Positions 7,790 to 15,599 of a stretch of 64,000 bases of DNA are shown piece by piece. Under the pieces are notes generated by a model, which worked only from the letters and a program-made list of their open reading frames with translations, was not told the origin of the DNA and searched no databases. Origin of the DNA: an uncultured Clostridium sp. (lineage in GTDB: Bacteria > Bacillota > Clostridia > Clostridiales > Clostridiaceae); assembly GCA_937927335.1 (NCBI GenBank), contig CALBDU010000030.1, forward strand, positions 1 to 64,000, given 5' to 3'. Numbering within the stretch: position 1 is the first letter of the stretch; each line of letters opens with the position of its first letter. A program made the translations under genes and the position numbers.

Positions 7790-9088
7790 TTATTTGCAAA
7801 TATCCATTACCCTGGTAATTGTTGCTTTACAGTTATTAATAAACTCCTTAAATTTCTCATCATCATATAATGAATAATATAAGTCATTATAGCGTTTAAA
7901 ATTTAAGGCTCTTGAATCATCATTTTCAGGTAATAACTCATAGTAAACCCAAGTATCATTTATGCAAAAGCCAGAAGGGATTTTAGGGAATTTACTTCGA
8001 ATTGCTAATTGTGTATTAACATCGGAGATTAATAGTTTATTTTCTTTAACATTGAAAGTACAAAAACCTGCTGCTAAATCTTTATCTATGTCAATTCGAA
8101 ACCATAACTCAAAGTCCTGATTGATACTATCAATTTTATAAGAGAAACCAGAACAACTATTTTTATCTGCATCATAAAATTTTTTTAATTGCTCATATTC
8201 TTTTTTATAGTAGCTATGATCTGAATCTTTAACAAAACCCCTCTCTACTACAAGCGGATCAATTTCATCCTCCAAAGCAACCAATACTTTGTCCAACATA
8301 TCTACTTTGACATCTTTAATGCAATTAGCAATATCTATTGCACTCTTCATATTACTACTTGAACTACCAATTATACTTTTCAATTCCATTCTAACATCCT
8401 CCTCATTTACTCCTAAAACATATTCTAAGCTTGATATTAGTTGAAGCAATATCTCTCTAATCGGGGCAAGTCGGATTGTTGAATTTTGTTTTAAACATTC
8501 ATTAAGCCAGCTTATAATGTCCTCCTTGAACGATATGCAAAAATATTGGTTTTCATCTAATTTAATCTTATTTATATCGCATAAACTATTTTCAGAGGGA
8601 ACATGACTGTCTAAGGTTAAATAGCATACTTTTGTATTTTTATCATATTCTAATGCTTCTGTATGGTATCTAAAGCATTGATGCTCCTGATCTATTGCAA
8701 ATATTTTAACTTCAATAGGTATAAATCGGGTACTATCTCTAATTACTATGTCAATATAGCCATAATTTCCGTTTTCCTGTTTTCCATCAATGGCATGCTC
8801 GGTTATCACAATAGCATTATCATAATCGAAATTATTAAAGTAATCTGCATTGAATCTCTCTTCCCCGATCAGCACATTTTCAATAAATAGTTTTAGATAA
8901 TCAGCACCTTGGCAATGACATCCTTTTGGATTTAAAAGTTCAGCAATAATTTTGCAAATTTTTCTTTCATCCTCGGCAACTCCAATAATTTGAAATAAAT
9001 TAAATTGTCTTCCTGTTTGTCTATGCAATTCATCATACTTTTTATTTATAAGCGATATTTCTTTCAGCAGCTGTTCATAATTCTCCAT
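7790..9088 (-). CDS. PD-(D/E)XK nuclease-superfamily protein
   Basis: The N-terminal half carries a restriction-enzyme-like core: an acidic helix EDERKICKIIAELLNP (about residues 39-54), then Asp113 in GYIDIV, Glu126 and Lys128 in IPIEVKI, and a following DQEHQ. This D-x12-ExK layout matches the PDDEXK_4 group (PF14281). The remaining 300 residues are family-specific. Such proteins recur in defence islands as DNA-cutting effectors. It lies 21 bases after the WYL regulator and 37 bases ahead of the UDG-like gene. All core catalytic residues are present, so it is probably active. Confidence 0.8.
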   Translation of the reverse strand: MENYEQLLKEISLINKKYDELHRQTGRQFNLFQIIGVAEDERKICKIIAELLNPKGCHCQGADYLKLFIENVLIGEERFNADYFNNFDYDNAIVITEHAIDGKQENGNYGYIDIVIRDSTRFIPIEVKIFAIDQEHQCFRYHTEALEYDKNTKVCYLTLDSHVPSENSLCDINKIKLDENQYFCISFKEDIISWLNECLKQNSTIRLAPIREILLQLISSLEYVLGVNEEDVRMELKSIIGSSSSNMKSAIDIANCIKDVKVDMLDKVLVALEDEIDPLVVERGFVKDSDHSYYKKEYEQLKKFYDADKNSCSGFSYKIDSINQDFELWFRIDIDKDLAAGFCTFNVKENKLLISDVNTQLAIRSKFPKIPSGFCINDTWVYYELLPENDDSRALNFKRYNDLYYSLYDDEKFKEFINNCKATITRVMDICK

Positions 9089-9109
9089 TTAAAACATCCT
9101 CTCTCAAAT

Positions 9110-10096
9110 CTAATCTTTATATTGCATTAAAATAGACTTTAGTTTTGTAATATAATTATTGCGTACTATAAGGGGAGCTACTATTTCAATATATTCTCCA
9201 TGCTGCAATAACCAGTAATATAACCCTTCACTCTCATTTACCTGCACGCTGACATATAAGAATCCATTTACTTCTCTAATTCTTAAATTAGTTCCAAAAT
9301 AATCTACTAACTCTGGCACCATACCTTTATCTACTTTTAAAGATAGCTGTATTTTTTCTCCATTATACTGATAGAAGTCCATTAGTACAGCATCTTCAAT
9401 CTTTAAATCGGGATTGTCCCCAATAATTTCATTTATTGGCTTAACTTGATCTTTAAGTTTACATATATGTTCAATTCTGTCCAAACGATAATATGATAGG
9501 TTTTTATACTCATCATAATTGCAAATCAAATAATAATTATCATGAAGCCACACCAAATAATAAGGGTTTACAATATATTCTTTACCTTTTTTCCTATACT
9601 GTATTTTAAGATTTTCATCAATGGTTGTATATTTAAATGAAACTTTCTTTTCTTCCCTTATAGCAGTAAGTAAAAGGTCGATATTATTTTTAACTGTGTA
9701 GTTTGTTACTTTCAACTTAGACTTAACAGGTATAACCCTGGTTAGAAGTTTTTGACTGTCCGCACTTGCAAATCTTTTTAATTTATTCTCAATATTCTTC
9801 GAATCCTGAAGGCTTAAAAATTTTGCCTGCCACACCGCATCAATCAATACTTTAAGCTCCCAATCCTCAAATTCTCTGGATGCCATGTAAAATCCAAGTA
9901 CCTTTTCATCAGATTTAATATCATATCCATACTCGCATAAAGAAGCAATGTCCCTGCATACTGATTTGCGCTCAGCTTCAATTCCATAAACTTTTAGTAG
10001 TTTTTCAACAATTTGAGGTGCAGTTAATGGGTTTTTATAATCTGTTCCTTTTATAATATCTAAAACATATAATAACTTTAGTTTTGTTATCTCCAT
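9110..10096 (-). CDS. WYL-domain transcriptional regulator
   Basis: Residues 1-60 form a winged HTH of the DeoR/HTH_11 type (PLTAPQIVEKL, then RKSVCRDIASL). Residues about 140-215 form the WYL domain, with YLVWLHDNYYLICNY and YRLDRI; WYL domains are thought to sense nucleic-acid ligands. A C-terminal WCX-like region follows. WYL regulators often control phage-defence operons and keep them silent until a nucleic-acid signal appears. It is the second gene in the operon, 32 bases after the PolC-like gene, and could regulate the whole unit. Start ATG with AAGGGGAT site. Confidence 0.88.
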   Translation of the reverse strand: MEITKLKLLYVLDIIKGTDYKNPLTAPQIVEKLLKVYGIEAERKSVCRDIASLCEYGYDIKSDEKVLGFYMASREFEDWELKVLIDAVWQAKFLSLQDSKNIENKLKRFASADSQKLLTRVIPVKSKLKVTNYTVKNNIDLLLTAIREEKKVSFKYTTIDENLKIQYRKKGKEYIVNPYYLVWLHDNYYLICNYDEYKNLSYYRLDRIEHICKLKDQVKPINEIIGDNPDLKIEDAVLMDFYQYNGEKIQLSLKVDKGMVPELVDYFGTNLRIREVNGFLYVSVQVNESEGLYYWLLQHGEYIEIVAPLIVRNNYITKLKSILMQYKD

Positions 10097-10128
10097 TATT
10101 AGATCCCCTTCTCTTTATAAATGTAAAG

Positions 10129-11337
10129 TTACTTAATAAGCTGTCTTGCATAAGCTGCTTGTAAAGAAAAAACTACTCTTGAAACACTATGCGCTCTATA
10201 GGTAAGGTATTTCACATTATTTGAAAACTCCAAAATCCACTCATTGGCTTTAGGGACGGAAGCAGCATCAACTTTATTCCTAACATCTTTACCTTTTCGC
10301 ATTATATTAGCAGTATTTTTTGCGTCAGAATCATCCAATCCATAATATTTTAAAATGTCCAATACATCTTCCCGATCGGAAGGATACCTTTTAATGTCAT
10401 CTTTTCTTACTATAAGATAGTTTTCAGGCCTAAATTCCTCTGTATACTGTGATATTAGCGAAGAGTATAGTTTAATCAATATTCCCACATTCACTTTCCC
10501 AACCTTGTTTATGTAATCATAAATTAATGTATTCGATATAAAAGGTATGTCCTCTATATGCCCACTGTTTATCTCTTCTAATGCCTTCTTTACATCAAAG
10601 CTTGATTGGTGGTCTTTTATTAAACTATTAAAACTTAAATAATTTGTATCTAAGTTTGGATATAGTTCAATACTCATATACGAAAAGTCATCATATACAC
10701 GTGAATTTTTCCTTCCCCCCAATTTTTCTTTGTAATATTTTTTATATTCATCATTGTTATTTTCATTAAATAAGTAGTATTTATAGGTTATCTCGATTTG
10801 ATTTTTGGAATTCTCAAAGAACAAACAAATTTGCTTAAAATTACTTAAGGATCTCAATTTTTCCTTTGCAAGTTTAATAAAACTTGGTACACAAGAAAAT
10901 CTCAAGTCATACGTAGGATCTAAAGTGTTGGAAATTCCAGAATAGGGGATATTATGACCATCACATTTCATTACTTTTCCACATTCAGGACATATCTTAA
11001 GTGGTAAATCCATTCCATCTTCTAATTCATGTGCCCATTCAATGTATTTACATGAACTGCAAAGATAATGTGGTGGCAATGGATTACACTTGGATACCCC
11101 TAAAAGATAGAACAACAATGCTTCATTAGCTGAACCATTTAACAGAATTGGCAAATTCATTTGTTCAGCATAATCATATAGTTCTTTAACTATAATGATT
11201 ACACCGATTTGATCATTTTTTTCTGCATGTTTTATTTCTTTTTCCAGCCTATTAGTTATTAGTTCAGATTCAGCCCCAGTTCTATCGTATACATTTTTAT
11301 ATTCGTCTGATAGAAGAGAATATAGTTTAGCTAACAA
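10129..11337 (-). CDS. Shrunken PolC-derived protein, apparently inactive polymerase
   Basis: Numbering is from the chosen start. Residues about 24-84 align with the part of Gram-positive PolC just before its zinc module, but the glycine-rich GSRGSVGSS is replaced by LNGSANEAL. Then comes the near-diagnostic NPLPPHY, a CxxC...CxxC zinc knuckle (C93, C96, C116, C119) and DGHNIP. The palm acidic motif DIDLNFS is now TYDLRFS, losing one metal-binding Asp. Most of the palm is missing. Residues about 263-402 match the PolC fingers, with DDI..., KYYGLDDSDA, IMRKGK and RAHSVSRV where PolC has KAHAVAYV. The TTG at 11337 has AAGGTGG 8 bases upstream. First gene of the WYL-nuclease-UDG-like operon. Alignment is from memory of PolC sequences. 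Confidence 0.72.
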   Translation of the reverse strand: MLAKLYSLLSDEYKNVYDRTGAESELITNRLEKEIKHAEKNDQIGVIIIVKELYDYAEQMNLPILLNGSANEALLFYLLGVSKCNPLPPHYLCSSCKYIEWAHELEDGMDLPLKICPECGKVMKCDGHNIPYSGISNTLDPTYDLRFSCVPSFIKLAKEKLRSLSNFKQICLFFENSKNQIEITYKYYLFNENNNDEYKKYYKEKLGGRKNSRVYDDFSYMSIELYPNLDTNYLSFNSLIKDHQSSFDVKKALEEINSGHIEDIPFISNTLIYDYINKVGKVNVGILIKLYSSLISQYTEEFRPENYLIVRKDDIKRYPSDREDVLDILKYYGLDDSDAKNTANIMRKGKDVRNKVDAASVPKANEWILEFSNNVKYLTYRAHSVSRVVFSLQAAYARQLIK

Positions 11338-11532
11338 CTCTAATCCCACCTTATATTTATTTGTTTAATTATACAAGGTTTGTGGTGACAAAAATGGTAT
11401 TAGTTAAAAACGTCGTATTAGGAATAAATTTCTACAAACTTTAGTTTTTTCCTCCAAAGTTACAAAGGAACCATTCACCAATTTTCATCATAATTCGAGC
11501 AATATTACTTCTGTTAGATGTTCTATGATGTT

Positions 11533-11568
11533 AAGAAAGCCGTAGTACTTCCTCACTACGGCTTTCTT
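11533..11568. terminator. Strong hairpin terminator
   Basis: A perfect 14-bp stem (AAGAAAGCCGTAGT and complement) with an 8-base loop lies 9 bases past the stop of the gene at 11577. T-rich flanks on both strands would let it work in both directions. It insulates the PolC-like operon from the gene upstream. Confidence 0.8.
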
Positions 11569-11576
11569 TATTCCAT

Positions 11577-12587
11577 CTATTTATTATCAAAACCTATTTG
11601 CCAAAAAGCCATATCCAATATCTTCATTGGGGGATATTCCAGCTTACGAGAATTCGATATGCTTTTTCTGACTTTCTCAAGTTCTATTTCGTTATCTTGA
11701 TAATACTCCGCCAAACTCATAATAGAAGCTTTACTCAATAACTGAGTAGTAACATTACACTTTGCTACTCCTTTTTTAAAATATTCATCATATGCGGGAG
11801 CACAACCGAGGGTACCCAATAATACCTTGGTTACTAATATATCTGAAATACCCTTATCAACCTCCTTAATATTCTTTCTCTTTGTACTATATATGTTGCT
11901 TATGTTTGCTATTAAGTCCATTAAAGCATTAAGACTTTCTTTGCTCTGCAATTCTATGTATGATATGCCCCAAAGTTGATTATAACAAGGTTTAAATAAT
12001 TCTTTTATAATGTCAATGTGCACCTTATAATCCTTTTGAAGTAAGAAACTTGATCCCCTTAACATACCCCAAGATGCAAGATAAAAAGCAAGATGTAAAG
12101 AGAGATAATCAATGTCATTATCAGTTAATAAAGTTTTGTTATGGTTCTCTTTAAAGATTTTATAACAATGCTCCCAAGAAAGATATCGAGCATTCTCATC
12201 AGCTTCTAAATCTATATAAAACTTATTGATACCTAATAATACTTCTTCTATATTTACTGCTGGGTATTTTCTACTTTTGGATAGTTTATCATCCATGAAC
12301 CTTGGTCTTGCCCGCTGAATAGAAATAGACTTATCCGCACTATTTTTTTTAAAAGTTATTTGTTGTAAATTCATACTTAAATGTAATATAGTATATCCTT
12401 GCTCGATCCAACATTTTGTTATGGTATGAGTTTCTGATGGACTCCAGTAAGCAGGATATTTGTATGCAGAATCTGGTAGCTTCTCTCCAATTATTTTCTC
12501 AATCCTATTAAAAGTCATTGTTATTTCATCTTCTTTAAGTTCATAAAAAAAATCCTTTAACCTTTCAAATTTATTATTTTTACCCAT
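11577..12587 (-). CDS. DUF7662-like N-terminal domain protein, 336 aa
   Basis: Residues 1-80 (RLKDFFYELKEDEITMTF, IEKIIGEKLP, YPAYWSPS, then WIEQGY) look like the small DUF7662-type domain common in restriction-linked and phage proteins, where it probably binds nucleic acid. The remaining 250 residues are helical and unrecognised, with a conserved-looking WGMLRGSSF segment. Start ATG has an AGGAGGT site. It stands alone between two hairpins (11533-11568 and 12991-13021), suggesting its own transcript in the island. Confidence 0.55.
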   Translation of the reverse strand: MGKNNKFERLKDFFYELKEDEITMTFNRIEKIIGEKLPDSAYKYPAYWSPSETHTITKCWIEQGYTILHLSMNLQQITFKKNSADKSISIQRARPRFMDDKLSKSRKYPAVNIEEVLLGINKFYIDLEADENARYLSWEHCYKIFKENHNKTLLTDNDIDYLSLHLAFYLASWGMLRGSSFLLQKDYKVHIDIIKELFKPCYNQLWGISYIELQSKESLNALMDLIANISNIYSTKRKNIKEVDKGISDILVTKVLLGTLGCAPAYDEYFKKGVAKCNVTTQLLSKASIMSLAEYYQDNEIELEKVRKSISNSRKLEYPPMKILDMAFWQIGFDNK

Positions 12588-13171
12588 TATTGACCTCCTA
12601 AAAATTCAATTTATATCCTACAGGCTAAGTTAAATAACATATCCAATATCCACTTTTTTACAACCTTTCACTTTAACTGATAAAAAATCTACAACAATGT
12701 GCTGAACTTATTCTTTGCATTTGAATTGCTTTGTCCTCAAATGTATGTGCTTCTTAATATTGTTTTATCAATCAAAGTTTGCGTTCACATCATGTTAAAA
12801 TTTCATCCTTTATTTTTTAATAATAATGTTACTTGTAATAAGTTACTTTCTACAAATATTAATATTTTACCTTCAAAATAGTTATGGAATCATTCATCAA
12901 TATTCCTTATTTTTCGACTTTTCAAAGAATGCTCTTGTGAACACTTTAAGGCTAAGATAAAATTAATGCATTCATGCATAACACCAACAAAAAATCACCA
13001 TGAGAATTTCATGGTGATTTTAATTATTATTAATAATATTTTATTTTTCGCATTTCTTAAATCAACCTGTAACACATATAGTAAAAACTAAATTTTATTT
13101 AACCTTGATCTTTTTCCGTCCGCTCTGCCTGACACTTGCTATATTGACCAGAGAGGGCTGCATTCATTAAA
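12588..13171. other. Gene-free stretch with one strong hairpin
   Basis: I see no credible gene here. A perfect 13-bp stem (AAAATCACCATGA and complement, 12991-13021) with a 5-base loop and flanking A and T runs is terminator-like on either strand. Bases 12848-12904 resemble 11429-11484, upstream of the PolC-like gene (TTCTACAAA...CATTCA.CAAT), perhaps a shared promoter region. Confidence 0.5.
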
Positions 13172-13587
13172 TTATAGCTTGAGATCCCCAGTAAAGAGCC
13201 TAACATACCTCATGGTCATCTCTACCGTTTTATGCCCCATCAGCTTTTGCAACGTCAAAGCATCCCCGCCGTTGCGTATAAAATCATGCGAACTATATCT
13301 TATATCGGCGCTTTCTCCGAGTCTATCAATACAATACATCTTAATACGCTCACCGACAGTCCTGCTGTGTATCATGCTGCCATAAGCGTTACAGATAAGG
13401 TAATAGCTATGATATCCTCCTCGCACCCAATATTTGCAGCCAATATCTTTGCCAGGTAAAACATATCGTAAATATAAGCCTTTTTAATGGATAGTTTGCC
13501 TTTAAAACTTCCCAATAGAGTACACCTGTATGACACGCTAAAACTTCGTTCCACATATGTTCTTTTTTTGTATTTGGGACGTATCAT
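13172..13587 (-). pseudogene. Tyrosine recombinase relic (frameshifted, deleted)
   Basis: The minus strand encodes an N-terminal piece from ATG 13587 (MIRPKYKKRTYVERS) and, after a frameshift near 13400, a C-terminal piece with SSHDF, NGGDALTLQKLMGHKTVE and MTMRYVRL. These correspond to the HxxR, LGH and Tyr boxes of phage-type integrases, but the sequence between SSHDF and NGG is missing and the total is only about 140 codons where 300-400 are usual. It matches the relic at 1134. The two bracket a roughly 12-kb cargo. Confidence 0.75.
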
Positions 13588-13646
13588 AAATATAGTTGAC
13601 TTATTTGACACTCCTGTTTACAATTATGACAAAGGGAGACGATAAT

Positions 13647-14219
13647 ATGAAAATAGGATATATAAGAGTAAGTACTGCAGAACAGCATACAGACAGACAA
13701 GATTTGTTACTCAAAGAGTCTGGAGCAGAAAAGATTTTTACCGAAAAGATTAGCGGCAAGGATGCAAACCGTCCGCAGCTGCAGTCAATGCTTGCATTTG
13801 CCAGAGCTGGAGATATTATTTATGTAGAGAGCATAAGTAGACTTGGACGATCATTACATGACCTTCTTAATATAATGGATATTTTACGTCAAAAAGACGT
13901 TGGTTTCGTCTCATTAAAAGAATCTGTGATTGATACTACAACTGCAGAAGGCGCCTTTGTACTACATATATTTGCAGCACTTAGCGAGTATGAGCGTAAA
14001 CTAATTAAGTCGAGGCAGCATCAAGGTATTGAGATAGCTAAACAAAAAGGAGTATATAAAGGCCGACAACGGCTTCAGACACCTGATAATTTCCCCCAAG
14101 TATACCAGGATTGGGTTACTGGAAAAATAACAGCAGTACAGGCAATGATGAAGTTAAAGATGACAAAGAGTACTTACTATAGACGTGTCAGAGAGTACAA
14201 AAAAGGACTAAGTAAATAG
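13647..14219 (+). CDS. Serine recombinase, resolvase/invertase family
   Basis: About 190 residues: catalytic domain with the serine motif GYIRVST (Ser at about residue 9), ARAGDIIYVESISRLGRS, the FVSLKES strand and a LSEYERKLIKSRQHQG helix, then a short hinge and a C-terminal HTH (ITAVQAMMKLKMTKSTYYRRV). This matches Tn3-type resolvases and Hin/Pin invertases, which cut and rejoin short DNA sites using a Ser-linked intermediate. All expected catalytic features appear intact. ATG 13647 has a GGGAGA site. It is divergent from the integrase relic and probably belongs to the same mobile unit. Confidence 0.92.
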   Translation: MKIGYIRVSTAEQHTDRQDLLLKESGAEKIFTEKISGKDANRPQLQSMLAFARAGDIIYVESISRLGRSLHDLLNIMDILRQKDVGFVSLKESVIDTTTAEGAFVLHIFAALSEYERKLIKSRQHQGIEIAKQKGVYKGRQRLQTPDNFPQVYQDWVTGKITAVQAMMKLKMTKSTYYRRVREYKKGLSK

Positions 14220-14227
14220 TCCTTTTT
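14200..14227 (+). terminator. Terminator overlapping the recombinase stop codon
   Basis: Perfect 11-bp stem (AAAAAGGACTA and complement) with a 6-base loop and trailing T's. The right arm includes the TAG stop of the serine recombinase, so the gene and its terminator are compactly merged. Confidence 0.85.
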
Positions 14228-14332
14228 ATTATACAGTAAAATTAGACTTATTTATTTTAGCCTGCTACAATAATAATAATGATATCCCAAATATAATAAT
14301 AAAGGAGGCTTTACTAAAAAATAGTAAAGGGG

Positions 14333-14482
14333 ATGGTCATCATAAATATATCAGTGACAAGTAATACACCAAGTAACTATGCGAATATAGCTAAGGCTAT
14401 GGTGACATATATACGCAAAGTGGATGAGCAAAAAAATGAAAAAGAAACAACCGATCGTGATGATGCAAAAAAATTGGCATAG
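14333..14482 (+). CDS. Small protein, 49 aa
   Basis: ATG 14333 follows AAAGGGG and, further up, AAAGGAGG. It opens a 49-residue frame beginning MVIINISVTSNTPSNYAN and ending in a charged tail rich in Lys, Glu and Asp (KVDEQKNEKETTDRDDAKKLA). Composition is that of a soluble small protein. It follows the serine recombinase on the same strand, past that gene's terminator. No family recognised. The hairpin at 14541-14573 lies downstream. Moderate support only. Confidence 0.45.
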   Translation: MVIINISVTSNTPSNYANIAKAMVTYIRKVDEQKNEKETTDRDDAKKLA

Positions 14483-14540
14483 ATAATTGAATCTCAATTG
14501 AATCGTTTTAAGGTTTAAGGTATTAGATAACAATTAAATT

Positions 14541-14573
14541 AGCATGTTATTTCGTAAAGAAAATTAACATGCT
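14541..14573. terminator. Hairpin downstream of the small protein
   Basis: Nine-bp perfect arms (AGCATGTTA and TAACATGCT) are followed by a T-rich stretch on the plus strand. It sits between the small plus-strand gene and the convergent DUF2971 gene. Confidence 0.5.
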
Positions 14574-14644
14574 GATTTTAAATGTTATAATATAAACTAA
14601 TATGAATGAAGAGCGTACTAAAAAATCTTACCTCTCCTTAAATT

Positions 14645-15370
14645 TTATGTATCTGAAAATTCAATTTGATTATAGACAATTTTATATACATGAGGCTTTA
14701 ATGTGGCTTTGAAATAATTTAAATGTTCTATATGCTTTGTTGCCTTATGAACTAATTCGACATCTTCATCCGTTGTCCTCATGCCAAAATAAATGCCTGT
14801 TATTGCTTCTAAGGGGTATTTAAATCCCTTATTAGCCTGATAAATGATTCTCCATTCTTTTTCATACTTCCACTCTTCATACTTCTTGTACATACATTTA
14901 GAGGTTGCATTCATAAAGAATTCTTTGGTAAGTTTATTCTCTGAATTAACTTTAACATTATGTATTGTTCTGGTATATTCAACCTTTTCAGCATGTCTGA
15001 ATACCCCGATTGTAGAATCAAACTCAATACAAATGCCTTTATGATTTGAAGCATAGTGCCCCCACATAGCTAACGACATATTTGTTTCTGAGAAGCAAGA
15101 TATTCCAACATCTTTTAGAAATACATTAACATTATCAAAGATAATCTCCCTCTTTATTTCATCAAAAGAATATTTATTGAAAATCTCAGTAACATAATTT
15201 TCACGGTAAAAGAATTTAACAAAATCATTCTCAACCTCAGTATTTACCTTGAAATCAATCATCCCTTCGTATGGGTCATTGACTTTATTAACAACATTAA
15301 AATATATCTCATTCCTTTTTAGGTTTAATAGTAAATACTTATCTATTGCAGAGTATTTATATAGTTTCAT
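14645..15370 (-). CDS. DUF2971 family protein
   Basis: The N-terminus LYKYSAIDKYLLLNLKRNEIYF followed by NDPYEG, the central CFSETNMSLAMWGHYASNHKGICIEFD block (seen in parts) and KYEEWKYEKEWRII are hallmarks of DUF2971. The family's biochemical role is unknown; it is widespread in accessory and defence-rich regions. Length (241 aa) is normal. Start ATG with AGGGGGA site. It lies 229 bases downstream of the large YobI-like NTPase on the same strand, but a gap of that size leaves co-transcription unproven. Confidence 0.8.
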   Translation of the reverse strand: MKLYKYSAIDKYLLLNLKRNEIYFNVVNKVNDPYEGMIDFKVNTEVENDFVKFFYRENYVTEIFNKYSFDEIKREIIFDNVNVFLKDVGISCFSETNMSLAMWGHYASNHKGICIEFDSTIGVFRHAEKVEYTRTIHNVKVNSENKLTKEFFMNATSKCMYKKYEEWKYEKEWRIIYQANKGFKYPLEAITGIYFGMRTTDEDVELVHKATKHIEHLNYFKATLKPHVYKIVYNQIEFSDT

Positions 15371-15599
15371 ATGTCCCCCTATTTGAAATCAATAACGTCT
15401 TAAGTGTGTGGATTTATCTTTACTTCACACTTTGATAATTATGTGTCAAATTTAAAAATGTGAATAAATTTTTTTATCATTTTAAACATTGAATGGCACT
15501 CTTTGAATTAAAGCTGATTACATCTATCAAGGCAATATGTGCATAGTTTGTATCATTTACTTGACCTTCTTGCATTGTAAAATTATAAAAAAATTCAAT

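Noticed and set aside
12699..12881. 60-codon plus-strand frame in a gene-free stretch
   Set aside because: No ribosome binding site, hydrophobic and AT-driven composition, and it overlaps a segment resembling a promoter region.
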